Positions 6,919 to 13,369 of a stretch of DNA of 17,489 nt are shown in pieces. The first letter of the stretch is position 1; each line of letters starts with the position of its first letter. Position numbers and translations under genes: made by a program. Origin of the DNA: an uncultured Brevundimonas sp. (lineage in GTDB: Bacteria > Pseudomonadota > Alphaproteobacteria > Caulobacterales > Caulobacteraceae); contig CAMLNT010000025.1 of the NCBI GenBank assembly GCA_946481425.1, positions 1-17,489 on the forward strand, in the 5' to 3' direction. Below the pieces are notes generated by a model that saw only the letters and a list, made by a program, of their open reading frames with translations, did no database searches and was not told where the DNA came from.

Positions 6919-8126
6919 GCGCCCTCCTGCGCGATCAGGCCGGCCAGCCGGTCTTCGATGCCCGACTCGGGAAAGTCGTGATCGACCCACCATCCTTCGA
7001 GCGCGGTCAGGATGCGACCCATCGCCGGCCCTGCGGAGATGCCGGCGGCCTTCAGATCCTCGCCCGTTATCGGGAAGGCCGGGCGGATCCAGTCGTCAGC
7101 CAGGGCCAGCAGCGCCTCGGCGCCCGTTGCCGACAGCGGCTCCGCCGCCCACGCGCGGAACAGCCGATCGCGAAAAGCCTGACGCCCGATCCGGTAGAGG
7201 GCCGCGCGCGCTTCGGCCGAGGCCATGTCGACGCTTATGTCGCAGCCGTTGGACACCGCCTCGACCAGTCGCGCCTTCTGCGCGTTGGACAGGCGCAGCG
7301 TCTCGGCGGCCTGGCGGACCACGCCCGGATCTTCCGGCAGCAGGCTCGACAGGCGCAGGATCGGATCTGCCGATATGCGGATCATGGGCAGGAAAAGCTT
7401 GCCACTGGTGGTCCAGGGCAGCACCCGTTCCAGCACCCCTGTCTCGGCCATGATGTGGACAGCCGCGCGAGGGTCGGGCGCGGCCAACAGCTTGAGGACC
7501 TCGGCCGAAATCCGTTCCGCCGACAGCTGGCTCAGGCCATCCTTGAGCCGCGCACAGGCCGCAAGCGCCGCGGCGTCGGGCTCACCGCGCCCGAACCAGG
7601 CCCGGAACCGGAAGAATCGGAGGATGCGCAGATAATCCTCGCGAATCCGCTGCTCGGGGTCGCCCACGAAGACGATCCGCCCGGCCTCGGCGTCCGCCAC
7701 GCCATCACCGGTCGGATCGAAAACCGTCCCGTGACGATCAGCGTAGAGCGCATTGAGTCGAAAGTCGCGGCGTTGAGCGTCCTCGCGCCATTCGGTTGTG
7801 AAGGCGACGGTCGCGCGTCGCCCATCGGTCGAAACATCGCGCCTAAGTGTCGTGACTTCGTACGGCCGGCCGGAGCTGACCACCGTGACGGTGCCGTGCT
7901 CGATCCCCGTCGGCACCGCTTTGAGGCCAGCCTGCCTGACTGCCCTGACGACGAGCTCCGGCGCGAGGTCGGTCGCGATGTCGATGTCCGAAACCGCGCG
8001 ACCGATCAGGGCGTCGCGCACGCAGCCGCCCACGAAGCGCGCCTTGCCGCCGGCGGACTCGAGCGCGTCGAGCACCGCGACGGTCTGGGCCGAGCCAATC
8101 CAGTCCTGGCCTGAAAGCCGTTTCAC
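6915..8126 (-). CDS. CCA-adding tRNA nucleotidyltransferase / poly(A) polymerase family
   Basis: This 403-residue enzyme belongs to the class II tRNA nucleotidyltransferase family, which adds or repairs the 3' CCA of tRNAs without a nucleic acid template. The nucleotidyltransferase head shows GGCVRD (33-38) and the metal-binding Asp47 and Asp49 (DIDIAT). RRDFRLNALY (119-128) is the base-selection-linked motif, and EDYLRILRFFRF (163-174) is the neck motif. The C-terminal half is helical, without an HD domain, as in the alphaproteobacterial form. Some bacterial members of this family are poly(A) polymerases, and sequence alone does not fully separate the two. The GTG start overlaps the Nudix stop as GTGA. 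Because it is coupled to its neighbours at both ends, its level is probably tied to theirs. Confidence 0.93.
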   Translation of the reverse strand: MKRLSGQDWIGSAQTVAVLDALESAGGKARFVGGCVRDALIGRAVSDIDIATDLAPELVVRAVRQAGLKAVPTGIEHGTVTVVSSGRPYEVTTLRRDVSTDGRRATVAFTTEWREDAQRRDFRLNALYADRHGTVFDPTGDGVADAEAGRIVFVGDPEQRIREDYLRILRFFRFRAWFGRGEPDAAALAACARLKDGLSQLSAERISAEVLKLLAAPDPRAAVHIMAETGVLERVLPWTTSGKLFLPMIRISADPILRLSSLLPEDPGVVRQAAETLRLSNAQKARLVEAVSNGCDISVDMASAEARAALYRIGRQAFRDRLFRAWAAEPLSATGAEALLALADDWIRPAFPITGEDLKAAGISAGPAMGRILTALEGWWVDHDFPESGIEDRLAGLIAQEGA

Positions 8127-8773
8127 GCCGCATCCTCCGCCACGGCCGACACGCGGGCGTGCAGCGCCCGGATCATTCCGGCCGTGACGCCCCAGATGTA
8201 GCGCTCGACGCCGCCGTCATCCCACGGCATGGCCCAGTAGGATCGCTCGGCGCCCTGCCATACCATCGAGTGGCGGCGATGGTTCGCCTCGTCCATGAGA
8301 AATTCCCACGGCGTCTCGAAGACTTCCGCGACCTCGTCGGGATTGAGGGCCAGCTGGAAGGGCGGCTCGACCATCGCCACGACTGGCGTGATGCGAAAAC
8401 CAGTGCCGGTCTCATAGGTGTCGGACAGGCCGATCGGTCGGATCCGGTCCGCCGCCAGACCGACCTCCTCCTCGGCCTCACGAAGTGCGGCCTGCAGGGC
8501 AGTCTCGCCTGGATCGAGCCGGCCGCCAGGAAATGCGACCTGGCCGGTGTGGCTATTGAGGGTGTCGGATCGCCGCGTCAGCAAGACGGTCGCCTGGTCT
8601 TGATGCGCCACGACGGGGATCAGCACGGCGGCCGGCCGAAGCTCACGCGCCACGCGCGGTTTGAGCCCGGGGTTTAGATCATAGTCCGACCGTCCCGGAC
8701 GCGCTTCCGCCTCCCAGGACTCGAGCGGGTCCAGAGCGGCGCGCAGCCGAAGTTCAAGCCGCGTCGACTTCAC
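8123..8773 (-). CDS. Nudix hydrolase of the CoA pyrophosphatase type
   Basis: This 216-residue Nudix hydrolase is expected to cleave CoA or its thioesters to 3',5'-ADP and phosphopantetheine. The Nudix box is complete: Gly84, Glu90, then Arg98-Glu99 and Glu102-Glu103 with Gly105. The stretch just before it, LLTRRSDTLNSHTGQVAFPGG (split across 64-84), is the signature of the CoA-specific subgroup (UPF0035). No membrane segment or signal is present. The GTG start at 8773 overlaps the DUF1285 stop as GTGA, and its own stop overlaps the CCA-adding enzyme start. I recall DUF1285 / Nudix / CCA-adding enzyme as a conserved alphaproteobacterial order, which supports the call. Confidence 0.92.
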   Translation of the reverse strand: MKSTRLELRLRAALDPLESWEAEARPGRSDYDLNPGLKPRVARELRPAAVLIPVVAHQDQATVLLTRRSDTLNSHTGQVAFPGGRLDPGETALQAALREAEEEVGLAADRIRPIGLSDTYETGTGFRITPVVAMVEPPFQLALNPDEVAEVFETPWEFLMDEANHRRHSMVWQGAERSYWAMPWDDGGVERYIWGVTAGMIRALHARVSAVAEDAA

Positions 8774-9342
8774 GTCACACGCCCCAAGGCAAACCAGGCC
8801 CCGCCTGAGCGCACGCCGAGTTCGCCATCGGCGCTGAGCTCAGCCGTCTCGACCAGGTCGTAAAAGACCGCTCGCTCGATCCGGGCCTCGAGGCCGCGCC
8901 GGACATGGACGTAGGGCCGTGGCGTCCCGTCGGCGTCCACATCCACCCGGATCGGATTGTCCGGACCGGCCACGGTCTCGTCGCCGACGTCGGTAACGAA
9001 GACGAGGTCATCGCCCCGCCGCTCGCAGGCGATGGCGCGAAACGGCGCATCCTCCACGGTGATCTTCAACTTCTCGACCGGCGTGACCAGATGATACCCG
9101 TCCGGATCGAGCCGCAGGACGGTTGAGAAAAGCCGGACCAATTCCCTGCGCCCAATCGGCGATCCTTCGTGCATCCAGACGCCGTCGGAACGGATCACGA
9201 TATCGATCTCGCCGCAGTGCTCGGGGTTCCAGTGGTGCACCGGCGGCAGGGCGCGCTTCGCCGCTTCGGTGATCCCGATCAGTCCGGCCGGCAGGGCTCC
9301 CAACATCGTCATGGCATGAAGGTGGAAGCGCCACTGCTCCAC
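8770..9342 (-). CDS. DUF1285 domain protein
   Basis: This protein of up to 190 residues matches the DUF1285 family. The block PPVHHWNPEHCGEIDI (33-48), followed by GVWMHEGSPIGR and LVTPVEKLKITVEDAPF, is characteristic. The family is soluble, of about 170-190 residues, and has no firm function; a structural or ligand-binding role in the cell envelope or metabolism has not been shown to my knowledge. The start is uncertain. GTG 9342 leaves 11 bases after the GNAT stop, while ATG 9312 would remove ten residues and still keep the whole domain; neither has a clear ribosome binding site. It heads the overlapping chain leading to the amidotransferase. Confidence 0.88.
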   Translation of the reverse strand: MEQWRFHLHAMTMLGALPAGLIGITEAAKRALPPVHHWNPEHCGEIDIVIRSDGVWMHEGSPIGRRELVRLFSTVLRLDPDGYHLVTPVEKLKITVEDAPFRAIACERRGDDLVFVTDVGDETVAGPDNPIRVDVDADGTPRPYVHVRRGLEARIERAVFYDLVETAELSADGELGVRSGGAWFALGRVT

Positions 9343-9353
9343 CGCAAGCGGTT

Positions 9354-9839
9354 TCAGCCGCGCTGGACCGGCCCCTCACCCGCCGAGCCGTCCAGGCTGA
9401 GCCATAGGACCCGGCGCTGATCGACCGGCCCGGGCATCAAGGCCTTCGGCGCGGCCTCGAACCCAAACCGCCCGAAATACGGGGCGTCACCCACCAGCAG
9501 AACGCCCGACAGGCCCATCGACCGCGCCCGGGTGACACAGGCCTCGACCAGGGCCGCGCCGATCCGGCCACTGCGCCAGGCGGTCATCACCGCGATAGGA
9601 CCCAGGAAGGCCGCGGGTCTGCCGCCGACCGTGATGGGCCACAGGCGCACCGATCCGATCAACTCGCGCCCGGCCCGTGCGACCAGTCCGGCCACTGGCG
9701 CCGATCCTTCGCGCAGCCGCTCGGCTGTCTTGACGAAGCGCCCCGGCCCAAACGCCGCATCGACCACGCGCTCGATCGACGCCGCGTCAAACGGCGTCTC
9801 TTCGGCGATAATGGCGGATTGTGGGGCGGCTTCAGTCAT
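9354..9839 (-). CDS. GNAT family N-acetyltransferase (YhbS-like)
   Basis: This 161-residue protein has the acetyl-CoA-binding GNAT fold. The core motif is AVMTAWRSGRIGAALVEACV, a variant of the usual R/Q-x-x-G-x-G/A pyrophosphate loop. It is followed by LLVGDAPYFGRFGFEAAP, which is typical of the YhbS-like branch. The strand LGPIAV just before it is also characteristic. The acceptor substrate is unknown. I chose the ATG at 9839, which begins MTEAAPQ; the frame continues upstream through a strong hairpin (9861-9883), which looks like untranslated leader. The ribosome binding site is poor. The start lies 83 bases after the enoyl-CoA hydratase stop, and its own stop is 11 bases before the DUF1285 gene. 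Confidence 0.88.
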   Translation of the reverse strand: MTEAAPQSAIIAEETPFDAASIERVVDAAFGPGRFVKTAERLREGSAPVAGLVARAGRELIGSVRLWPITVGGRPAAFLGPIAVMTAWRSGRIGAALVEACVTRARSMGLSGVLLVGDAPYFGRFGFEAAPKALMPGPVDQRRVLWLSLDGSAGEGPVQRG

Positions 9840-9860
9840 GGGAGGCGGCCCCATAAGGCC

Positions 9861-9883
9861 GATCCCTGGCTTCGCCAAGGATC
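9861..9883 (-). terminator. Strong hairpin between the hydratase and GNAT genes
   Basis: On the minus strand the two 10-base arms GATCCTTGGC and GCCAGGGATC pair fully, with one G-U wobble, around a three-base loop GAA. There is no U-tract after it. It sits in the 83-base gap between two genes in the same direction. It may be a partial terminator, a processing site or a 3' stabiliser that uncouples the two halves of the minus-strand run. The structure is seen directly; the role is inferred. Confidence 0.4.
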
Positions 9884-9922
9884 AATTGCGCGTGCCAGAC
9901 CGGTATGGGCGGCTCAGCGCGA

Positions 9923-10699
9923 TCACGCCTCCGCGGCAATGGCAAAGTTCGGGGGGCGTTTCTCGAAGAAGGCGGTAAAGGCCTCGCGCGCCTCTGGGCT
10001 CAGCATCTGGGCGCCGAAGACCTCGCCCTCCTGCTGCATCAGGGTCCAGAGCCGCTCCGCGTCGCGCATCAGCTTCTTGGTGCCGGCCAGCGAGCCCGGT
10101 GCGCGCGCGGCCAGCGCCTGCGCCAGCCGCAGCGCCTCGGCATCCGCCTGATCGGCCGGAACGCAACGGTTCGCGAGACCCCAAGCGTGAGCCGTCTTTC
10201 CGTCTATGGGCTCGCCCAGCGCGAACATCTCGAACGCCCGCTGGTGACCGATGACCATCGGCAGCAACAGCGTCGAGGCGGCTTCCGGCGCCAGGGCCAG
10301 GTTCACGAACGGCGTGGACATCAAGGCGTTGTCCGCCACGACGACCAGATCGCAATGCAGCAGAAGCGTCAGGCCGATCCCGACCGCCCGACCCTTGACC
10401 GATGCAACTGCCGGCTTGTCGAGATAGGCCATCGACTTGAGAAAATCGAACACCGCCATGTCGCCCGGCCGCTTGCCGCCCATCGCAATGGTAGCGAAAT
10501 CGCCGATGTCGTTGCCCGCCGAGAAGCTGTCGCCCTCCGCGCGGAACAGGATCACGCGCACGGCAGGATTGTCTTGCCCGCTCCGCACGGCCGAAGCCAG
10601 CTCGGCGTACATCGCCTGAGTGATGGCGTTCTTCTTGTCCGCGCGGTCCAGGCTGATCGTGAGGATGCCGTCGGCGATGTCGGTCTTGATGTGGCTCAT
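9923..10699 (-). CDS. Enoyl-CoA hydratase/isomerase family protein
   Basis: This 258-residue crotonase-fold protein acts on acyl-CoA substrates. The oxyanion hole is formed by SAGND (60-64) and the glycines of AVGIG (105-109). The only clear active-site acid is Glu139 in LALAPEAAST; the other glutamate of true hydratases is not evident. That pattern (F-x-x-L-x-L-x-P-E) is closer to delta3,delta2-enoyl-CoA isomerases and similar hydratase-like proteins than to two-glutamate hydratases. The C-terminal trimerisation helices are present. The ATG at 10699 has a GAGG ribosome binding site that overlaps the upstream hydrolase stop, 7 bases away, so the pair is cotranscribed. A role in fatty-acid beta-oxidation is likely; the exact reaction is not settled. 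Confidence 0.9.
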   Translation of the reverse strand: MSHIKTDIADGILTISLDRADKKNAITQAMYAELASAVRSGQDNPAVRVILFRAEGDSFSAGNDIGDFATIAMGGKRPGDMAVFDFLKSMAYLDKPAVASVKGRAVGIGLTLLLHCDLVVVADNALMSTPFVNLALAPEAASTLLLPMVIGHQRAFEMFALGEPIDGKTAHAWGLANRCVPADQADAEALRLAQALAARAPGSLAGTKKLMRDAERLWTLMQQEGEVFGAQMLSPEAREAFTAFFEKRPPNFAIAAEA

Positions 10700-10706
10700 G
10701 GTGTCC

Positions 10707-11774
10707 TCAGGCGGCGCGCCAGCGCCAGACGCCTTCAGCGTCGGTTTCACGGATTGCCTCGCCCCGACGGACCAGGCAGTTCAGGTGGGCCAGGCTCTCG
10801 CCGGTCGCCATGCCAAGCAGCCCATCGCCGATCGGCCGGGCGAACAGGCAACCGAAAACGTCAATGGCCCTCTTTGGCTCTCGCAACGTCCGCAAGAGCC
10901 TTTTGAGCGACGTCTCATGTCCCCGGATCAGGGCGTCCAGTCGAGCGTGCGCGCCCTTGAACGGCTCGCCATGCGCAGGAAGCACAAGGGCTTCGGCGGG
11001 GACCTCGGCTTTCAGCCGTTCCAGCGACGCAAGCCAGTCGGTCAGCGGGTCGGCGTCGGGCTCCGTTGGCCAGACGGAGACATTCGAACTGATCCTGGGC
11101 AGGAGCTGATCTCCCGCGATGAACACCCCATCCTCCTCGCGCAGGAGACAGATGTGCTCAGGCGAATGCCCATCGCCACCGACCAGCCGCCACGGCTTGC
11201 CGTCGATCGCCAGCACGTCGCCGGCCGTCAGGCGGTGGTAGGCCACAGGCGGCTCGCTCACGCCCTTGCCGAACAGCCCATACCGCGAGCGCCAGCCTTC
11301 GATCTGCGCCTCGCTCCAGCCACAGGCACGATAGAACTCCGCTCCCTCCTCCGGCGCCGGCCCGGCATCGGAGACGAGCATTCGCATCGTGACATACTCG
11401 AGTCGGCTCATCGCCAGGGGGGCGCTGAACCGGCGGGTCATCCAGCCGGCGAGTCCAACGTGATCCGGATGCATGTGGGTGCAAATCACCTGCCGGACGG
11501 GCCGCCCATCGAGCGGACCCTCGAAGACGGCCTCCCAGCCCTCGCGTGCGGCCGGATAGTTCAGGCCAGTGTCAACGACCGTCCAGCCGCCCCCGTCGCG
11601 CAGAGCCCACAGATTGATGTGATCCAGCGCCATTGGCAGCGGCGACCGGACCCACAGGACCCCGGGCGCGACCTCAACGGCCTGTCCCCCCACAGGCGGC
11701 TCGCCACACGGAAAGACCAGCTCGGCCCGAGCCGGCCTGGATCCGCGTTCGATGTCTGGCACGCCGTCCGGCAA
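10707..11774 (-). CDS. Metallo-beta-lactamase fold hydrolase
   Basis: This 355-residue protein has a full set of metal ligands for a binuclear MBL-fold hydrolase: THMHPDH (99-105), His203 in GDGHSPEH, Asp222 in AGDQLLP, and His268 in PAHGEP. A C-terminal helical extension of about 80 residues follows, as in larger glyoxalase II-like and lactonase-like members. There is no signal peptide, so it is probably cytoplasmic. The substrate is unknown; hydrolysis of a thioester or ester would fit its pairing with the crotonase-fold gene, but this is inference. The start is a TTG at 11774, supported by AGGAGA with a 7-base spacer; a GTG at 11762 would be too far from that site. Confidence 0.88.
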   Translation of the reverse strand: MPDGVPDIERGSRPARAELVFPCGEPPVGGQAVEVAPGVLWVRSPLPMALDHINLWALRDGGGWTVVDTGLNYPAAREGWEAVFEGPLDGRPVRQVICTHMHPDHVGLAGWMTRRFSAPLAMSRLEYVTMRMLVSDAGPAPEEGAEFYRACGWSEAQIEGWRSRYGLFGKGVSEPPVAYHRLTAGDVLAIDGKPWRLVGGDGHSPEHICLLREEDGVFIAGDQLLPRISSNVSVWPTEPDADPLTDWLASLERLKAEVPAEALVLPAHGEPFKGAHARLDALIRGHETSLKRLLRTLREPKRAIDVFGCLFARPIGDGLLGMATGESLAHLNCLVRRGEAIRETDAEGVWRWRAA

Positions 11775-11781
11775 GAGCGCG

Positions 11782-11831
11782 TCTCCTAAAGCAACTTTCT
11801 TGTTGTAGCGCCTCGTTCATCTCCCCGTCAA
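11782..11831 (-). promoter_or_regulatory. Promoter and ribosome binding site of the MBL/hydratase unit
   Basis: On the minus strand, TTGACG (11831-11826) and TACAAC (11807-11802) are separated by 18 bases, a good promoter pair. AGGAGA at 11787-11782 lies 7 bases before the TTG start and decides that start. The leader would be about 20 bases. The motifs are seen directly; use is inferred. Confidence 0.5.
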
Positions 11832-11889
11832 AAACGATCTGCGAAACCATGCGCTCTTCTGCCCGTACGCGCGTTCGACGGGTTGTGAC

Positions 11890-11918
11890 TTGACCAAGGG
11901 GCGCCTGCGCCCTTAGCC
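11890..11918 (+). promoter_or_regulatory. Possible promoter of the cysteine-repeat gene with near-palindrome
   Basis: TTGACC (11890-11895) is followed after 17 bases by TTAGCC (11913-11918), a good -35 with a weak -10. The spacer holds a near-perfect inverted repeat, AAGGGGCGC-CT-GCGCCCTT (11896-11914), with one bulged G. It could be an operator. The leader would run about 25-30 bases to the ATG at 11951. Confidence 0.35.
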
Positions 11919-11950
11919 GTGGCCCACCCTTGAGACGAGGACCCTCGCCG

Positions 11951-13312
11951 ATGAAACAATCCTTCTTTTCCGTGATCGCCGGGGCGGCCGTCGCCCTGAT
12001 GGCGATCACCGCGCCCATGGAGGCCTCGGCCCAGAGCCGGACCCGCGGGCAGACCGTGCCGACCCAGACGGAAATCGACGACGAACTCCGCCTGCTGATC
12101 CAGCGCGATGGCCTGTCGTGCGATTACGATACCGGCCGGTTCATCGGCCGCAACGGCGAGGGCCGCACGCTCTATGAGGTCGGCTGCCGCGGCGCTCCGG
12201 GCTTCCTGCTGCTCGACAACGATCCGGCCACGACCATCAACTGCATCGCCAACAACGCCTCGGTCGCGGCGCGCCGCGCCGAAGACCCCGCCGCCGAAGT
12301 CGGCGCCGAATGCACCCTGGCCGGCAACACCGACGTCGTGGCCTCGGTCGCCGGCTTCGTTCAAGCCGCCGGGATCACTTGCGCAGTGGATCAGGCCCGC
12401 TGGGTTGGCGCCACCAACACCGGCGAGCAGCGCTACGAAGTTGGCTGCCCGTCCGCGGACGGGTTCTGGTTCGACGTCACGACGGCGGGCCAGGTCCAGA
12501 ACGTGATGCCCTGCCTGCAGGTCACGGCCGCTGGCGGAACCTGCCAGTTCTCGCCGGCCGCCGAGCAGGCGGCCTGGGTCGCCGCCCTGGCGGCTCCGTC
12601 GGGTCGCTCCTGTGCCGCGTCGAACGCCCGCTTCGTCGGCGCCAACGGAACCACCGGTCAGCGCTATTACGAAGTCGGCTGCGCGGACGGGCTCGGGTTC
12701 ATGGTCCGCACCGATTCGGCCAACGCCTTTGAATCGGTTATCGAGTGCGCGGCAGCGAGCGGTATCGCGGGCGGTTGCACCCTCTCGGAAGGCACGGCCG
12801 TCGCGGCCGCGAGCGCCGAAGAGCTGCAGGCGCGCCTGGCCTCGGCCGGCATCTCCTGCGCCTACATCGACAATCGCTCGCCCCGCCAGGAGATGGAAGG
12901 CGATCGCCGCACGGTCGTGGAGTTCTCCTGTTCGGATCGTCCGTGGGGCCTGGTGGCCTTCCTGCCGAACGCTTCGGGTTCGGCCGAGGAAATCGACTGC
13001 CTCACGGCTGAAGCCCGTATCGGTGGCTGCTCGCTGACCACCAAGGGCATGCTGATCGACAACCTGAACGTCCTGGCCCGCAACCGTCCGAGCCTGGCTT
13101 CGTGCTCGATCGCGGACTTCCGGATGGCCGGTCGTCTGACGGCCGAGCAGGCCGGTGGCCAGAACGTGGCCGGCGATGTGATCGAGATCCGCTGCGATGG
13201 CGGAGCCGGCTTCATCACCGTGCTGCGTCCGGACCGCTCGGCCTTCGTGCAGTCGCAGACCTGCGCGACCTCGGCGGAGCGCGGCGGCACCCGCTGCGAG
13301 CTCGGCGCCTGA
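11951..13312 (+). CDS. Secreted protein of five tandem four-cysteine repeats, function unknown
   Basis: This 453-residue protein starts with a Sec signal peptide (1-28, ending ASAQ) and has no membrane segment after it. The mature part is five repeats of about 77-87 residues. Each has four cysteines, for 20 in all: 57/79/98/121, 144/166/188/198, 221/244/266/276, 303/327/350/360 and 385/415/438/449. A typical repeat reads G-[IL]-[ST]-C, then A-R-[FW]-[VI]-G, then Y-E-V-G-C, then G-F, then a cysteine, then G-G-x-C. Two disulfides per repeat are likely in the periplasm or outside the cell. I do not recognise a named domain and can give no catalytic residues. GAGG lies about 10 bases upstream of the ATG; an upstream in-frame start would spoil the signal peptide. 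It is monocistronic, with its own terminator. Confidence 0.88.
   Translation: MKQSFFSVIAGAAVALMAITAPMEASAQSRTRGQTVPTQTEIDDELRLLIQRDGLSCDYDTGRFIGRNGEGRTLYEVGCRGAPGFLLLDNDPATTINCIANNASVAARRAEDPAAEVGAECTLAGNTDVVASVAGFVQAAGITCAVDQARWVGATNTGEQRYEVGCPSADGFWFDVTTAGQVQNVMPCLQVTAAGGTCQFSPAAEQAAWVAALAAPSGRSCAASNARFVGANGTTGQRYYEVGCADGLGFMVRTDSANAFESVIECAAASGIAGGCTLSEGTAVAAASAEELQARLASAGISCAYIDNRSPRQEMEGDRRTVVEFSCSDRPWGLVAFLPNASGSAEEIDCLTAEARIGGCSLTTKGMLIDNLNVLARNRPSLASCSIADFRMAGRLTAEQAGGQNVAGDVIEIRCDGGAGFITVLRPDRSAFVQSQTCATSAERGGTRCELGA
12119..13297 (+). repeat. Five protein-level tandem repeats, four cysteines each
   Basis: First-cysteine spacing between repeats is 87, 77, 82 and 82 residues. Spacings within repeats are 22/19/23, 22/22/10, 23/22/10, 24/23/10 and 30/23/11. 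Repeats 2 and 3 are most alike; repeat 1 has a long third interval and repeat 5 a long first one. The repeats have diverged at DNA level, so the duplications are old and not products of recent slippage. Confidence 0.85.
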
Positions 13313-13335
13313 TCCCAGGCAGAGCCCAATGAACG

Positions 13336-13365
13336 AGGCCCCGGGAGCCATCCCGGGGCCTTTTT
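13336..13365 (+). terminator. Intrinsic terminator of the cysteine-repeat gene
   Basis: A perfect 11-base-pair stem (arms AGGCCCCGGGA and TCCCGGGGCCT) with a 4-base loop GCCA is followed by a run of T residues. It lies 23 bases after the stop. The opposite strand has no matching T-run, so it mainly serves the plus-strand gene, although the convergent dihydroorotase ends just beyond it at 13370. Confidence 0.93.
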
Positions 13366-13369
13366 CATG

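Noticed and set aside
6978..8114. 378-codon plus-strand frame opposite the CCA-adding enzyme
   Set aside because: Shadow frame with Arg/Gln/His-rich composition; the minus-strand gene has all family motifs.
9905..10906. 333-codon plus-strand frame opposite the hydratase gene
   Set aside because: Spans two minus-strand genes and their junction, lacks a ribosome binding site and domain features.
11828..13351. 507-codon minus-strand frame across the cysteine-repeat gene
   Set aside because: The plus-strand frame has a signal peptide, regular repeats and a matching terminator. The minus frame is an Arg/Gly/Ala-rich shadow and runs through the promoter of the plus gene.
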